Source: Tubiluchus corallicola (taxonomy: Eukaryota > Priapulida > Priapulimorpha > Priapulimorphida > Tubiluchidae). From it: 64,000 bases of DNA. Below are positions 1-14,200 of the stretch, in pieces. Position 1 is the stretch's first letter; each line of letters opens with the position of its first letter. Location of the stretch: positions 2,127,501 through 2,191,500 of the forward strand of contig JAQGDQ010000003.1 of NCBI GenBank assembly GCA_030141605.1. Direction: 5' to 3'. The translations under genes were made by a program, and so were the position numbers. The notes beneath the pieces were generated by a model. It did no database searches. It was not told the origin of the DNA and saw only the letters and a list, made by a program, of their open reading frames with translations.

Positions 1-1914
1 AAACATCACTTTCTTTAAATTAATGACACTTACTGTTACCACTTGTGTAATTTTAAGACATTTTGTCGGTTGCAAAGGGAGTGACTATTGTTCTTTTTTA
101 TGTCTAATGTATAAAAAATAAACAGAATAGCCTATGAGCAGGCTTTAACTCGGTGAAAGTAGATCAAGATTAGTTAATTTAACCCAGCGTTTTTCTTGAG
201 CTGCTGGCATTTATTTAGCGGTAACAAGTTTATATTTTACGTCAAGTAGATTGTTGTCTGTATCTATTTATTAAGAGACTGTAAAAACTAATGTTAATGT
301 TCCTATCATCACTGTTATACAGTGAATATATGTTGATTACCTTGTAAATAAATCCATATCAAATAAAATTTAAGTCTGTTCGACTGTTTGATTATATGTA
401 AGTGATCTCATGTGTGTGCTAACCTGCTGAAGAAAGGGACTGTTGAGAAAGTGTGAAGCAAAAGTCGAGATTCGAATGAAAGCTAGCAAATCAGTGAGCT
501 CATATAGCTGTCTTTTCTTCAGGTGCACCATGCTTACTGCGCAGCTGTTTACTTTATCCTAACCACTTGCAAACGAAATTAAATTATAAGAGCCTGAAAA
601 TTTTTGTCAGTATTCGGGATCGAATAGTTCTTTCGCATTCTGCACTGCCATTCTGATAGTCTAGACACGCGTGATATTAACGATGAGTTCAATTTCCTTT
701 CCCGGTAAGATTTACCCAATCAAATGTTAATTTTATGTACGTGACCATTGCTCTTGTTGCACAGATTTGTTTCCGGAACGTCCGATAGTCTACTCTAGAC
801 ACACAACACTCATCTGTGGATGCCTGACATAAATGTGATTCAGTCACGATGGGGGTACCCTATAGTCTAAACGGGAACTTTCATTAACTTTATTTTGCGT
901 TAAGTTTCATCAACGAGCATTCGGGAGCATCTTTTCTTTTTTTGTATTTGCTTCAGACGAAGAACTTTGCTTCACATCAAAGGCTGTTTCTTCGACATGG
1001 GCGCGAATTATCCCACTTTGCAACTATGGCCAGATGGCATCCAATTAACTGAAAATTAACAAGCAGGCCAGCGTAAGGAAAGTAAGTCATGCATTGGTAA
1101 TGGCTTGGCTTCCAGCCTACACTATAAACAACTGGGTTGATTTATGAAGCCTGCTGGTGAGGTGTCCGATACCAAAGTATCGAACGTTGAAAAATCGGGA
1201 GGCATCGTGGATGAGAAGTATATGTATGTTTAGCGGCTAACAAGACAGCGGTTAGACGACAATCGAAAACAGAAGTACAATCAGGCCTTGGTAAATAAAC
1301 TAACACGAATTTTACGTGGCAGTTTGTTGGCCACGTAATGGAAATACCTTGCCTTAGACAGAGCACAGCTAAGTGGTCACGGTATGAAATTAGCAACTGC
1401 AGCTAAGTTTCAAACAACGCCGAGTTTGGTCAGTAAATGGATGGATAACAATGCAGAAAACTATTTTAAAGTGGTTTCGCCTGGTTACTGTTGTATAAGC
1501 AGCAATACCTGATTTTCAATTGCTGCCGATTTACTGCTATATCGTACATGATTGTCCTTTATAGTAAAATAGGTTCTGGTCCTGCTACAACCAACTACAT
1601 TACCGTTAAATACTAGCTATCGGCTTGAAGACGGTAGCCCAAATAATGCTAGTGTGCAAAAAAAGCATACACTCATTCCAAAATAAGAAGGAAAACCTAA
1701 AATAAAAGAAGTGTGAAATATAAGAAACGCGACTGAACCTATTCTCCTTGCGGTTCTAGATAAAGCATTTTTCTATAGAAACTAGAATAGTCACTCCATA
1801 TGACAATATTATACTTTCCATATATAATCTTAACTTCAAATTTATTAAACAATGATAGAGTGAACCACCACTTACAAAATATTGGCATCTGAGATTCTGT
1901 CAAAAGAAATGGTG

Positions 1915-2035
1915 TGTAAAAAAAGTCGAGAGTGAGCCTGAATTTGAACCAGCAACTTTCAAGTTACAAATCTAACGTCTTAAACGGTGCAGGTCCTTGC
2001 TACCAAGACAGATCTTATATCATCCTTAATATTTC
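1915..2035 (-). mobile_element. tRNA-derived SINE remnant
   Basis: On the minus strand there is a Pol III-type internal promoter. An A-box-like TGGTAGCAAGG (1995-2005) is followed about 45 bases later by a B-box-like GGTTCAAATTC (1940-1950). The spacing fits a tRNA-derived SINE head. The cloverleaf is not intact, so I do not call a functional tRNA. A similar B-box motif recurs in RPIA intron 2 near 48.04 and 48.28 kb. Confidence 0.45.
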
Positions 2036-2289
2036 ACCAGCAATTGTCATGCTATTGTAATTAATTTTTGTAATAACTGAATTGTGTCTAATTAATTTAT
2101 ACCCTAGAATAATTTGTCGGTTACTAATTCTTTATAATCTTGATTTCACGATAAAAAACGATGGAATAGGCCCACTATTATTTTTTTTTAAAAGTTAGCT
2201 GTTGCGATTCTGATAGCTAGTGAAACTTAACAAGTTCGACTCGAAATATTGGTTGAAGGACTCGTAGAACTCAAGATCTTGGATTAGAA

Positions 2290-2860
2290 ATAACACAATG
2301 CCGCCATTTTGAATTAAAATTCGACTCGGTCAATCGATACGGAATTCGCTTAACTACATTTTTATATAGTTTCATGACAGTTCACTGCGAATTAGTGGAG
2401 CAGTAGACTTTCGAAAAATTTTTTTCCCATCATCCTGACAAAATGGTAGGTAGAAAATTCGATGCGGAATTCGTTCTAGCCAGTCTAGTGCATTCTTATA
2501 AGTTTTGTGACGATGCCTTGCAAATTAGCAGAGCTTTAGGTTTTTTTTGGAAAACTATGTTATTGCTGCCATCTATATTTCAAATGACAGATCGATAATC
2601 TGCCCATCGTCTGTCGATGCAAAACTTGTTCTAGCATATTCCTGTGATGCTGCATGACGATACGTTGCGACCTTGCAAAGCCTTGGGCTTATTTTTCGAA
2701 AATGATGTTTTTGCCACCGTTTTGAATTCAAAATAGCTGTTCGAATATCCGACTCCAATCAGTCGATGCGATATCGGTACATAACCATAAAATTTCGCGA
2801 CGATTAACTGCGATTTGGCGCAGCCTAAAGCTTTTTTTCAAAAACGTCATTCCTAACAAG
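2290..2860. repeat. Diverged tandem repeat, about four units
   Basis: A motif of the form 'gcgaattag/gcaaattagc/gcgaccttgc/gcgatttggc', then a purine-rich stretch, then a T-run with 'cgaaaa', recurs at about 2395, 2515, 2668 and 2808, a period of roughly 125-150 bases. The units also share 'gccaccgttttgaatt'-like and 'cgatgcgatatcgg'-like segments. Copies are strongly diverged, so this is an old array. No coding capacity is evident. Confidence 0.45.
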
Positions 2861-4916
2861 AACAGCATTCAGCTCTTCGCGTCGAGCCTCGACAAAACGC
2901 AAAACAGTTTATTCTGAAGTAACAGCTCTGCCCACTCTTCCATAATTAGATAAATTTTGCTGTGGTCTCGCGTGGAGTGGGCGAAGGTTAAGTGCGAAAG
3001 TATAGCAACATCAAGCTTAGTTAATAAATATATAAATGGCAGCTGGAAAAATTGTTTCTCAGCAATTTTGTTTACCCTATACTGCTTCCTCATATATTTT
3101 TGTTGAGGGATGATACTCGTCCAACACCACTGCCGATTCACTGCTTTATCATAGAGAATTATTTTTGATATTTCGCTAGATTCCAGTTCCACCACGAACA
3201 TTCAACATTAGTAGCAAGATCTATCGCCGGATTTATACAATTTGCTGTGTATATAGGAATATATATTGCTGAGCGCTGGATTTCAGGCAGCTGTGCAGTT
3301 TGGCATATAAACCAAGTCTTATGGTGAAATTCACGCGTATTATACAAACTACGCGTAACAAATTAAGCATTATTTTTTCACACAAAAAGTAGCAAAATCC
3401 GTCATTATTTAACCCTAAAACAAAGTGCAAAAGTTGGGTAAAAGTATATATATTACGCGGCACTTTCCCATCAGATTACAGTGTCACATAAATTAAATAA
3501 CGATAATCAATGCGAAAGATTAAACGCTTTGTGTCGATACATTTAAAGCAGATAAATGTGAAAACAAAATTCGTGACTGAAAGTTGTAGCCACCGAAGGT
3601 ATATTTTTGATTGATTGTGACTTTTTCTTTCAGAAACATTTTACTCTAGCGAATGGAAGAAAATTCAGTGTCTTCGGAATTTATTTTAAATTTGGTGCGT
3701 AACATCCGCATTATGCGCATTTAAAAACGCGTAAAATTATGCGTAAACACGCGTATTTAAAAACGTGAATAATATTATGACATTAGATTCAGCTGATAGA
3801 ATCTGGTTGTGTCTGTATCATTCGTATCAAGTATTAATCTTTATTTCAAATTTCAGTTAAGTAGGTAATGGCTCCCTATGTTTCTCGTTTTAGCTGATAA
3901 TCTTCGTGTAAATCCGACCCTCAATGCCAAATGCTATTCAGCTGTTTCATTTTGGTCAGCTCTTGCAGTAAAACATGGTCAGAAATGCCAACATAAGGCG
4001 TAGAAAATGCACACCCTGGCATAAACATATGCTTGGCTTCATCTAGAGTTGTTCTCAATGTCAGATGCAAAGCTGCGTTCTGATTAAAACATAGCGCCAG
4101 TTTTGTGTCAAAAGCTGGTCAAGAGTGAACCAGTCCGGAAAAAAGTGATAACTTGTGAAGTTGTAGCTGTGCCGAATCGTCCTGCAAGCATTCAGGCTCA
4201 GGTCCATGGCACAGCCAGTCCAGTTTCAACACTGCTTGTACAGATCAATGCACAAAAAGCTATAATTATGATAAAAACTATAGGCAGTCATTATGTAACC
4301 AAAAACACCAATCTGGAACTTTGGTTACTCAGCTTATTTGGCTTTTGAACATTACTGCTATTCTGGTATACCTGATTATCCAGAATGCAAAAAAATTATA
4401 ATACCTGGGTGTTAGATGCTACTCTGTTTATTAAAATTTTCATAGTCTTAGTATTCGCATGGGGGCATAAAGCTTGGCATACACATCTCTATTGGGGTGC
4501 ATTTGGATTGGCAGTTAGAAAATAAAAATTCCCAGCATTTATTCTGCAACAGCTGCGAAGGCTATCTGTTTCATTTCATACTTTGTAGCAAGTTAGTCAG
4601 AACGGTTGTTCATAATGTTACTATATTTAAATTTTAAAACGTATGAAACGTCTAAAAGGCAGCCCGCAGTTCTGATGGTAGATAACGGTTAATCTTTATT
4701 GTGTCCTTATATAAGCATTGCACAGTAGGAAGTTCAGCAAACACTATTTGTAATTTAAAATTTATGGACGTTCTTTAAAGACCTAAAACACAGAAAATGA
4801 ATCAGTATTACAGTTAGAAAATCATTGAGATAATATAAGTTTTGAAAGAATGATCCTTTGAAAGATTATAAAATACCATAGCGCAAAATTAGAATAACCA
4901 GAAAATTCAACGTGGA

Positions 4917-5217
4917 GCTATTCTTTCGTTTGTTCGTTCCATTCTCTTCTACTCTGCTTTTCTCATTCTCTACTCTGCTCTATTTGGTTTCGTACTGCCC
5001 TATTCATTTCATTTAGTTCTGTTCCGTAATTTCTGTTCCCTCCAATTTTTATGTTGTCTTCCGCCATTAAAATCTATATATTTTTTATTTTCAAACATTT
5101 ACTTTTCTTCTCCTCTCCCCTTTCTCTTTCTGCTTTCTTTTCCTACTCTTTTCCATTCCTCCTTCTTTACCGCTTCTTCCTTTCATTTTTCCCTTCCCTT
5201 TCATCCCTTTCCTGAAA
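4917..5217. repeat. Pyrimidine-rich (CT-rich) low-complexity tract
   Basis: About 300 bases are dominated by C and T on the plus strand, with irregular recurrence of 'ttctctactctgc', 'cattt' and 'cctttc' words. No codon structure is visible. It may be a decayed microsatellite. Confidence 0.5.
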
Positions 5218-6679
5218 GCACATGCTTATAAGTATAAAATATTTTTAGAAATATGCAAAGTTTACAACGTTTTCATTATACATCACAATTTTAAACATTG
5301 AATGAGTAGTTATTAAAGGGGGGCCGGTTCAATAAGCCTCATATTATTTAATAATAGATGTCGTCACGCTATGCACGATGTACTATTAAGACTTCACTAA
5401 CATCGATTACACATTGGTGTCGTACGTTCGCTTCACCATCTTCTAAAGTTGGTGTTTAGTTAAAAATACCAGAAGCTAGAAGACATCAAGAAATCTCTCT
5501 GTATTCTGTGAGAATTACATCAATGAAACGTATCTGTTGACAGCTCAGTCATAGAGTCTGCACTCTACATGTGTTAATGATCTATGCCATTGGAAATATT
5601 TGCTTTCGTAGCTAATATCAACAGAGTTTGTTTCCCAAATCTTTATAATCTTTGTTGATATTATTCTTTTGGAATGATTAAACGCCTCATCTACAACAAG
5701 GATTATGAAGACCTGCGACTTTATGGGAAAACTGCGTGTATTCGACCGAAGTAATTTTAATAGGTCATATTGTTATATGAAAATAGATCTTGATTTAAGA
5801 TATTTACCGTTGTTTTCCCACAAACAACATAAAATATTAATTTTCATGGCTAAAAAAATTATTGTATTCCGATCATGTGGGATGATTTACTATACCATCG
5901 ACCGATTTTCGGGCCATAAGAAATGCTATTTTGTAATCAGCATTATAGCATCAAAATAGCATTACGTTTCCATGGAACGCGCTACTAACTCGTTCCCACG
6001 AATTACGATTTTGTGGTTCCGATACACCGTCGCGTTCATACGAAAGTATACGTTGTGGTCGCAAAATAATACACTTTCATCTCTGAAATCGTATGCCGCT
6101 TTATAATGAAACATTTTCTATTTTACTCACGAAATATTTTTTTCGTGACAAGGCCGTATTTCATGGGAATATGATACGTCATCATGTTATTTTTCTTGAG
6201 TTCGGCAATGCTTAGAATGCGTAGCTTTACCTACGCGACTATGATAAGCCTATAATCAACATAATTTGTTACGTGCAGTAATTCTTCAAAATGAAATCCG
6301 CCTAGGCTAACATATATGAAAGTTACACCTATTTAGAACTGCCGTTTTTCTTTTGGGTAATTTGTTAGATGTGGTCACCACGCTATAAATTTTCATAAAT
6401 TAAGCGGAAATTAAGTCTGGATATCAGTCATGCATCCAAACATGTTGTTCTAATTTCCTATATGTCTTAACATTTAATTGATACAAGGCTAAAAGGTCTG
6501 GGTGGTCTACAGCTTGTGTATCAAAACAACGGTTACAGCGCTTAGGAACAACTGTATTGGATATTCTGAGAACTGCTTACACGATTCCGCCGACAGGTTT
6601 CTATACAAACCGTTGCACCCAAATATATCGTACTGCTTTGGTTTACGGTTACTGCGGCTGAGGGACAGCATAGGGATTC

Positions 6680-6831
6680 CCTATATGGAGCTGGGCATGA
6701 GGTGCGGCGCTAGCAGCGGTCAGGGAAGCCAGCGCGGCGTTAACGTAGTGGTTTCTCCTCACTTGCTGGCTCCCAGGTCCTGACGGTGCTTCAACTGAGA
6801 TCCTGCCAGTAAGCCAACTTACAACACAACA
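6680..6831 (+). promoter_or_regulatory. 5' leader and putative promoter region of the myosin light chain gene
   Basis: This stretch is visibly more GC-rich than the surrounding DNA and ends directly at the start codon at 6832. It probably contains the 5' untranslated exon and proximal promoter. No TATA box stands out and the transcription start cannot be placed from sequence alone. Confidence 0.35.
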
Positions 6832-9800
6832 ATGGTAAGTCTACTCTAATTAATGATTTAGTTTTCAAATTTTTTTAACATTTTGTTCGTGCAAATGCAA
6901 ATTTTTGATATGTGCTGACAGAAATTTAACACTTGCATGAATTGTAAACCTATTTTATATGCAGACACATGCTATGCAAGGGACGCAATTATTTCATGAA
7001 ATTAAAATATTAATAAACAATCAAAGTTTTCAACATAACATTACACGTCGTAACTCTAACTTTACTGTTATTTTACAATCTATTGGTTTAATAACCATGC
7101 AATTAAGGTTATGATTGTCCTGCATAATGTGAAACCAAGGTATTCAGTAATTCTTCATACTGTTATTATCAAGGACGTATAAAGACATCACTTTGGATTT
7201 CAAATTTAAGCTCAGTACTTAGGTGGGTGATCACCGGTAATTTTAGTACCGTACCGAGCGTATGATCTTTGCGTAACGATCCAAATATAATGTGGCGAGA
7301 GTAATGTTTGAAGCTGGTCCGAGACAAAACTACCCTATTAACGGGATACTCCTTCAACAGCTGGACATTTTGTTGAGTAGTTTTGAACTTTATTAAGGTG
7401 CGTCTTAAAGCAGAAACACGTAATACTTTTAATTTACTGTTGCATCTATTATGAGGGCTGAAAATGATTATAATTACTGAAATTATAATTATTTGCTTGA
7501 ACAGGATTGTTTTGAGATGCAAGCAAGGTTAAAGAGTACACCCTTTTTGTCTGCGCTTTTTAACTGGTGTTGTTTAGACAGCAAATAAAGCTAGCCTGAA
7601 AAAGCGGTTAATGTTTCAAGATTAGCTATCTAGCTTTGCCTCTAATTCTTCCTTCTCGTGTAAAAACGTCTCAGCGTTTCAGCAGCAGTCAATTCCGCAA
7701 ATAAACAGAAGAGTTAAAATGGCTTGATCCTGAACAGCAGGCATAGAATGAAAACATGCACTCCGGTAATTAAGCTGGCTTCGCACTTCTTAACTCGAGT
7801 TAACTGCCGCATTTGAATTAAACAAAACTTTGTGCAGTAAATAATGGAAAAAGGACAATTTTGTTGCATGAATACAACGTTTTTACTGTTTTCCTACCCA
7901 CTGAGCTTTTATTTAGATAATTTACTTTGACCATATGTGGAGTACTGCAGTTCAGTACTGCAGTACTGCAACCAAGCTTGTTTTACCTTTACTCCTTTGA
8001 CAGGTTACAAAATCGCATTGTAAAAGGCGTTTATCAAATATTATTACGCACTATTGCGTAAAAATTGTTCCTTTTCATTATTTTCAATGAACCCGTTTAT
8101 GAGACCTTCGTTATTGCGTTATTTTTTCTGCAGCCATTCCTATGGAATTATTTATACACAGCTGGATATACGCTATAACGCACTCCGGATGTCTGGTAAA
8201 CGCCGCTTTAATCTAATCGGGATTAATTTTAGAGTTCAGCTCTGCCGTCTCTTACTCAACGAAGATTTGTTGCTACGTTACTCTGCACTTTTTGTGTATT
8301 ACTTAACTAGAACAGTTTGGTCGCATTACTCGTTTTGTTGATGCCTTTTATGAGATGCGGAGCTGCAGCTTAAAACCCATTTTTTCTCAGACCTCTTCTC
8401 GGTGGTACTCTTTGTCGGTGTTGGTCCCTTATGAGGTGTTGCACTGGCTGTTTTTGGACCGATTTGTATAAACAGTTCATTGATTCATTGGTTCTCACTT
8501 TAAATTTGTTAAAAGCTGCAGGTGTATCCTGCACTTCTTTTTTAAATCTTATTTTGTTAACAAATCTTCAGGTTAATTTCACATCAACGCTATCGGCCTT
8601 CAATGGCGACATGTAGCTTCACAGTGATGCTTACAGAATGTATTAGTGGTTACCACATTTACTGTACACTTTGTCTTACTACACGTCAAATCTCATTGGC
8701 AAAAAACCGTTTTTCTAATTTCCACTAAACCGACCTTTATTAAATCCAACAACTGTTGAATAGTATTTAGAATCAGACCAGTCATAGATGAGACTGACGG
8801 GTATGCTGCTATGCAAACCTAAATACACTCAAACAAAAGTAGCTGCAATAAGCTGCTATTACACGAGATAATTGCAAACCTAATAATTTTAAACAAATAT
8901 CCAGGTGCAAAAGTATTAAGATTTTACTACCAAAATTCGTTTACTAACGTAATTTGAGGAAATTTCGTGAGAAACACCGCCTAAGTTAATTGGTGATACA
9001 TGGTCGAAACAATACTAGGTCTTTATCTTCAAATTAACAACCATTGTGCGTGACTGAGTATTGGAGCTATATTTGTATGTAGTTACATTCTCCCAAATAC
9101 TAGATTTTGAGTTTTAATAATCACAGTTTTAATAATCTAGGTGCTATCAACACTGCCTTCTCGTCGTTCACGTATGTCGGAAACAACTAAAGACAAGCAG
9201 GAAAGACCTGAGCATTTTAACTTTGTGATTTGAAAAAAGTTTTGAACTTAGTCCTTGTGCAGTGTAAACAGCGAAGTCAAACCCTAATAAATTTTATCGT
9301 TGCACACACCAGCTATGTTCTTTTAGGACCAATTTTAGAATAAATTATGTATAAAAAGTTGCATAGCGCAAGCCTAATTTTAAATTGACTAACAGTCAAG
9401 AAGTGATTTTAATGACAGTTGCCAATTCGGTGATTACTACAGTTCCTTGTTATCTCACAACACGACACACAAGCTTTCAAAAGTTAAAATAATTTTTTCC
9501 TGATTTTGGAGATCTTTTAATAATTAGGTTGAGATGAAGTCGGAGTGTATTCAACGTGCATTGTTAAGCCGAGCTCTATTACTTCTCCCGACACTAGTTG
9601 TATTTTTAACCGAACCGAAATGGGCAGGCTTGAAACCCTATCCCTTTATAGTTTGACTACAGCGTTTTGTTGTGCGAGTAATGTAGAGCGGTAAAGGAAT
9701 GTTGTTAGTGTAGTTCCGGACGGCAAGTCGAGTTTTCTATCACGGCGGCACGACCTGAAAAAAATAGTACGTTATTTAGACATTGGTACCGATTTCATGG

Positions 9801-11196
9801 GCATGATGAAACTATGAATAGATAGGGTGGTTGGAGTCGTTATTTTAAAGTCTCTCTTCGAAAGGCGTTTTCTGCAAGTGCAACCACCTTAAAAACGATT
9901 CCGATCAACCCTAAGCGTCCTAGCTAATTTGAGTTGCGATGGCTAAGTCCAGTCCAAAATAATTCTTTTGTGAATCTTGGGCAAATGCTAATTTGTCGAA
10001 CTTTACGCGTTCTTTTCAAGGTGAATATTAATAAAGATAAAATAACATTCTAAAAATTTGCAAAGACTGTTAAAAATCCCACTAAAAGCTACGGCGTGCT
10101 ATCTGTCGCAATACAAACGGTATATTTGACCAATTACCGTAAACCTGTAGCTTCTCTAGTTTACTGTCTTATTTCGAAGGAACTATATAGAACCCTGTAT
10201 GTGGACCTAATTAAGAGACAGGGCCTACTGACAGCTGCTTCAAAGCTGGCATTTTACCGGACTTTGTCTAAGCCATTGACATTAATTTAAAAGCATATAG
10301 AATTCATTGAGAATTTGCTGGATAAGGTGCTGATATTAGAAACAGATGTTGGATGGTTTTCAAGTCTTCATGGAAATGACGTGTTTCCTTGCAACTAGAA
10401 TTCATCCAAAATAATGATAGAAAATTTGCTACCTGGCTTATTTTAGCCATATAGTATAAACTCTGTATACGTTTATAGCATTATTAGGTGAAATGCATGC
10501 TAACTGTTTTTAAAATTTTTGATTTTCTTTTTAGTTTACAGATTTATTAAATTATTTATATATGTAGTTTACTGCATCGGATGAAAAATTTAGACATGTA
10601 ATTAGACACCCGAGTAATCGTAACCTATTTTCCCCGCACCGCCAATAAAACAGATTTTCTTTCGCAATTCTTAATCGATCATTGCCGCAACTGAAAGGGT
10701 TCTTTTTTGTCCCATCTCACCCTCCACAAAGTTTCGTGAGAAGGGTTAGTAGTTTTGCGTAATCGCGTTAACAAACAAACAAACCAACTAACAAACAAAC
10801 ATGTCAAGGGCAATGAAAACATAACCTCCTTGGCAGGATAATTAGTGAAAATACGTCAAGCAGGATGTCTTAAATGCCGTCAAGGCTTAAAAGGAACCAA
10901 ACATTCAATTGAAAGTCAAGCAACGAAATTAGAATCAAATAAATGGCACGGGTCAATAGTGTCAAGTTAAAATTATAAATAGTATCAACGGCTAAAAGCA
11001 TATCAAGCATTTGTCATAGATTTTGATGTTAATGATGATTATAATCGTCATCAGTTACGTCCGCTCTACGACAGTTACAGGCTTTCCTTTGATGACATTT
11101 AGGTCACTGACGCTATTTGGTGCTCTTTTTCGATTTCTTATCGAGAAATTTTTTACTAATTATTTTATTTTCTATCGTTAAGAATTATTGTTTCTC

Positions 11197-11261
<65 letters not shown>

Positions 11262-14200
11262 TCGCTCTCCTCCTAATGTAGTTATTGTGAGGCATTTTAT
11301 AAGAACGCAGTAGAACACAGTACACTTGTCATTGTTAACGCCATGCCGCTGAAAGAATTATATCCATTGAAATAATACTTAAGCATCGAAAATTCGGTCA
11401 TATTTCCACCGGACGATGTCGGTAACTTAAGGGTTGAATTGATGTCCTTCTTTTGCCCAAGTACCATTCACGCAAAATTTCATTGAAATATATGCAGTCA
11501 TTTAGTCGTCCATAAAGGGTAAACGCCTAACACGCCACAAGTTGTTTTTGGAAAAATGTTAAATAACCAACATCTGGAAAACAGATTTGTAAAGCAGCAA
11601 CTACGCAAATGAAATACAAATTGAATAAAACAATACTAATTGAAAAAACGTACTTTATTTTGTAGGCTTCAAAATCGAAAGGCAAGAAGAAGGCACAGCG
11701 TGCCACTTCAAACGTTTTTTCCATGTTCGACCAAAGGCAGGTACAGGAGTTTAAGGAGGTGAGTGTGACAGCTGTTTTTGTCATCAAGGTCACGGCAGCA
11801 CTTTTGTGGTCTAACTTCTTCCATTCAATAAAAATTGTGTGTGACAAGTTTAATTTAACTTTTATCAGCCAAATTTTATGGTTTTTGCAAAGCTATTATA
11901 ATGCTATATAAAATGTGAAATTGTGGCATCCCGTTTTTTCAGTTTGATATTTTTTGTCCTTTTATTTAACAAATAAACACGTATGCTGTTGCCAGTATAT
12001 GACAATAATGGAATACCCTTTGCAAATTAACCGAATGATTCGCTGGAGCAATCACGTGTTTCATCTGTTTATCCGATACACCAGAATAAGCATGTATTGG
12101 ATCAACGTGCAAATTCTAATTTGATAGTGTTTCATTGCCGTAGCATTATAACATTTATAACATTATAATAAATGATGAAAACGAAGAATAAGTTTTACAT
12201 TGAAACCTTACCAGTTTTTTTCTAATTGCTATAGTTGCTGAATCTGCAGTTGCTAGACGACGCAACTTAAAATTTCTTCTCGTGAATGTTTGTATGCGCA
12301 GACCTCGCACACATCTGTCATACTTAATAAACTCGCATTACAAACAGTAACAGTTACATAAGTTACATGATCAACAGTACCATGTCTTAAACTTGTAAAC
12401 AACCAAACTGTAGACCATTAATATGCAAGGAATGCAGCGCATCAGGGGAATGCCTGCCAGATGATGCAACATGTTACGTCTTTGGTCAGTGTCAATATCA
12501 GCATAATCAAGCACAAAAAACGCAGAAATCAATTGTTTATACCTCAATTAAACAGATGGCTATTTGAACGGCACCGGTAATCTTCTTGCAATTATAAATG
12601 TCATGTAAACGCGGCTTGAGGGCATTCTAACAGCGAAACGCCCTGATATGTGGTTTGACTAGAGTGACGTTGACAAGATAACCTGTCAATGAGTGAAGCA
12701 AATGTTATGGAGTGATTACCTACAATTAATAATGAAGTGTTGAGTTTATTGTATTTCGTTACAGGCGTTTACGATGATTGACCAAGACAGAGACGGCTTC
12801 ATAAGCAAAGAGGACTTGGCAGCTATGTACGACTCTTTGGGTAAGTGCAAAAATGACATGATTGATTATATATGTGATTACATAATGTTACAACTAGCTG
12901 GTAAACTAAATAACTGACTAAGTAACTAAGTGGTTTGTTGGACAATTTACCGAATAAGTGATTGGCTGATGACACAGACTTATTGGCTAACTGACTGACT
13001 AGCAGTCTGATTACCTATTTTAGTAATAAATTCAGTAACTGACTGACAAGGTGGCTGGCTGACCGACCATTTGAGTGACTGATTGGCTGAACAACTCCCT
13101 GCTAGACTAATAAGCAAAAGAGCTAACAAACTCAAATCAATCGACAAACCGATAATGCATTGTTTGGTTTATAAATCGATCAGCTGATTCATTATCTGAC
13201 TGAATGATTTATTGACAAACTGCTCAGCTGACTGACAACAGAGAAAGAATACGCTTACAAGGTTATAACAAAGGCGAATTGTTTTGCAGGGAGGCAACCC
13301 AAAAGTGAAGAGCTTGACGAGATGATTGCCGAAGCTCCTGGTCCAATTAATTTCACCATGTTCTTAACGTTGTTTGGTGACAAAGTATCAGGTAGTTAGA
13401 AAACAATAGTAACCATTTTTATCATGTTTAAGTGAATCTTGGTGTTTTGACACTGGTTCGGTGTCCGAGTGGCCTAGATTAGAAATTGCACTAATTAGGG
13501 TTCGAGACCAGCGGCTAGAAACACCAGGACATATTCCACATTTGTTAATCGTTACTCGTTGTTGTTTAAAGATCGTCGCTCAATAGTCGCTAAATAGCCG
13601 CTAGTGCTAAAGTCTGTTAAATGAGAGACGGTAAATAAATGTTGTCTTTATCTTTGACAAGTTTCAAAATTGTTTCCAAAACGTTGAGGACAGGAAACAT
13701 CAGCGAATGTGGTAATGCTTTTTAGTCGCATAATGGCTCTTAATTACAAACGGCAACATAAAGTTCCAGGCGGCTTGAATAGGATGCAAAATTGCAAGGA
13801 AACAAATGTTAAGTAATCAAACACTCGATGTAAATTAATTATATTGACTAATTATGTACAAAATTCCACTTCTTGCAAAAAGAACTGTGACAAACAAGAA
13901 ACTGAATGCCAGAAGGTCCTGGTGAGAAATTATTGCAGTATGTATGAACAATATCAAATTTGGACAAACAATCATTTAGTGAGGTTTACAAAAAACGTAT
14001 ATTATTGAACTAAAAATCCAATAACGAGGGTTGCATACTCTGAATATTCCGTTATTACACTTTCTAGGGTCTGATCCAGAAGATACGATATTAAATGGAT
14101 TTAAACTTTTTGACCCAGATAACAAAGGATTTATCCCAATGAAGCGGTGAGTAGGTCTAAAGCACAAACTTAGATCTAATTTTTTGACATCCTGAAAAAG

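Larger units (their letters stand above)
1..6679. other. Intergenic region, no gene recognised
   Basis: I see no open frame here with recognisable protein similarity or a convincing exon structure; the longest frames (about 80-110 codons) have no family signature. What can be recognised is listed separately: a tRNA-like SINE remnant near 1.9-2.0 kb, a diverged tandem repeat at 2.3-2.9 kb and a pyrimidine-rich tract at 4.9-5.2 kb. The distal promoter of the myosin light chain gene presumably lies at the right-hand edge. Confidence 0.5.

Noticed and set aside
7169-7522. 117-codon minus-strand frame in myosin light chain intron 1
   Set aside because: It has no recognisable motif, is Leu/Ile/Lys-rich like chance frames in AT-rich DNA, and has no splice or poly(A) context.
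13453-13525. Functional tRNA gene
   Set aside because: A and B boxes match, but no cloverleaf with anticodon arm and paired acceptor stem can be formed; a SINE head is the better explanation.
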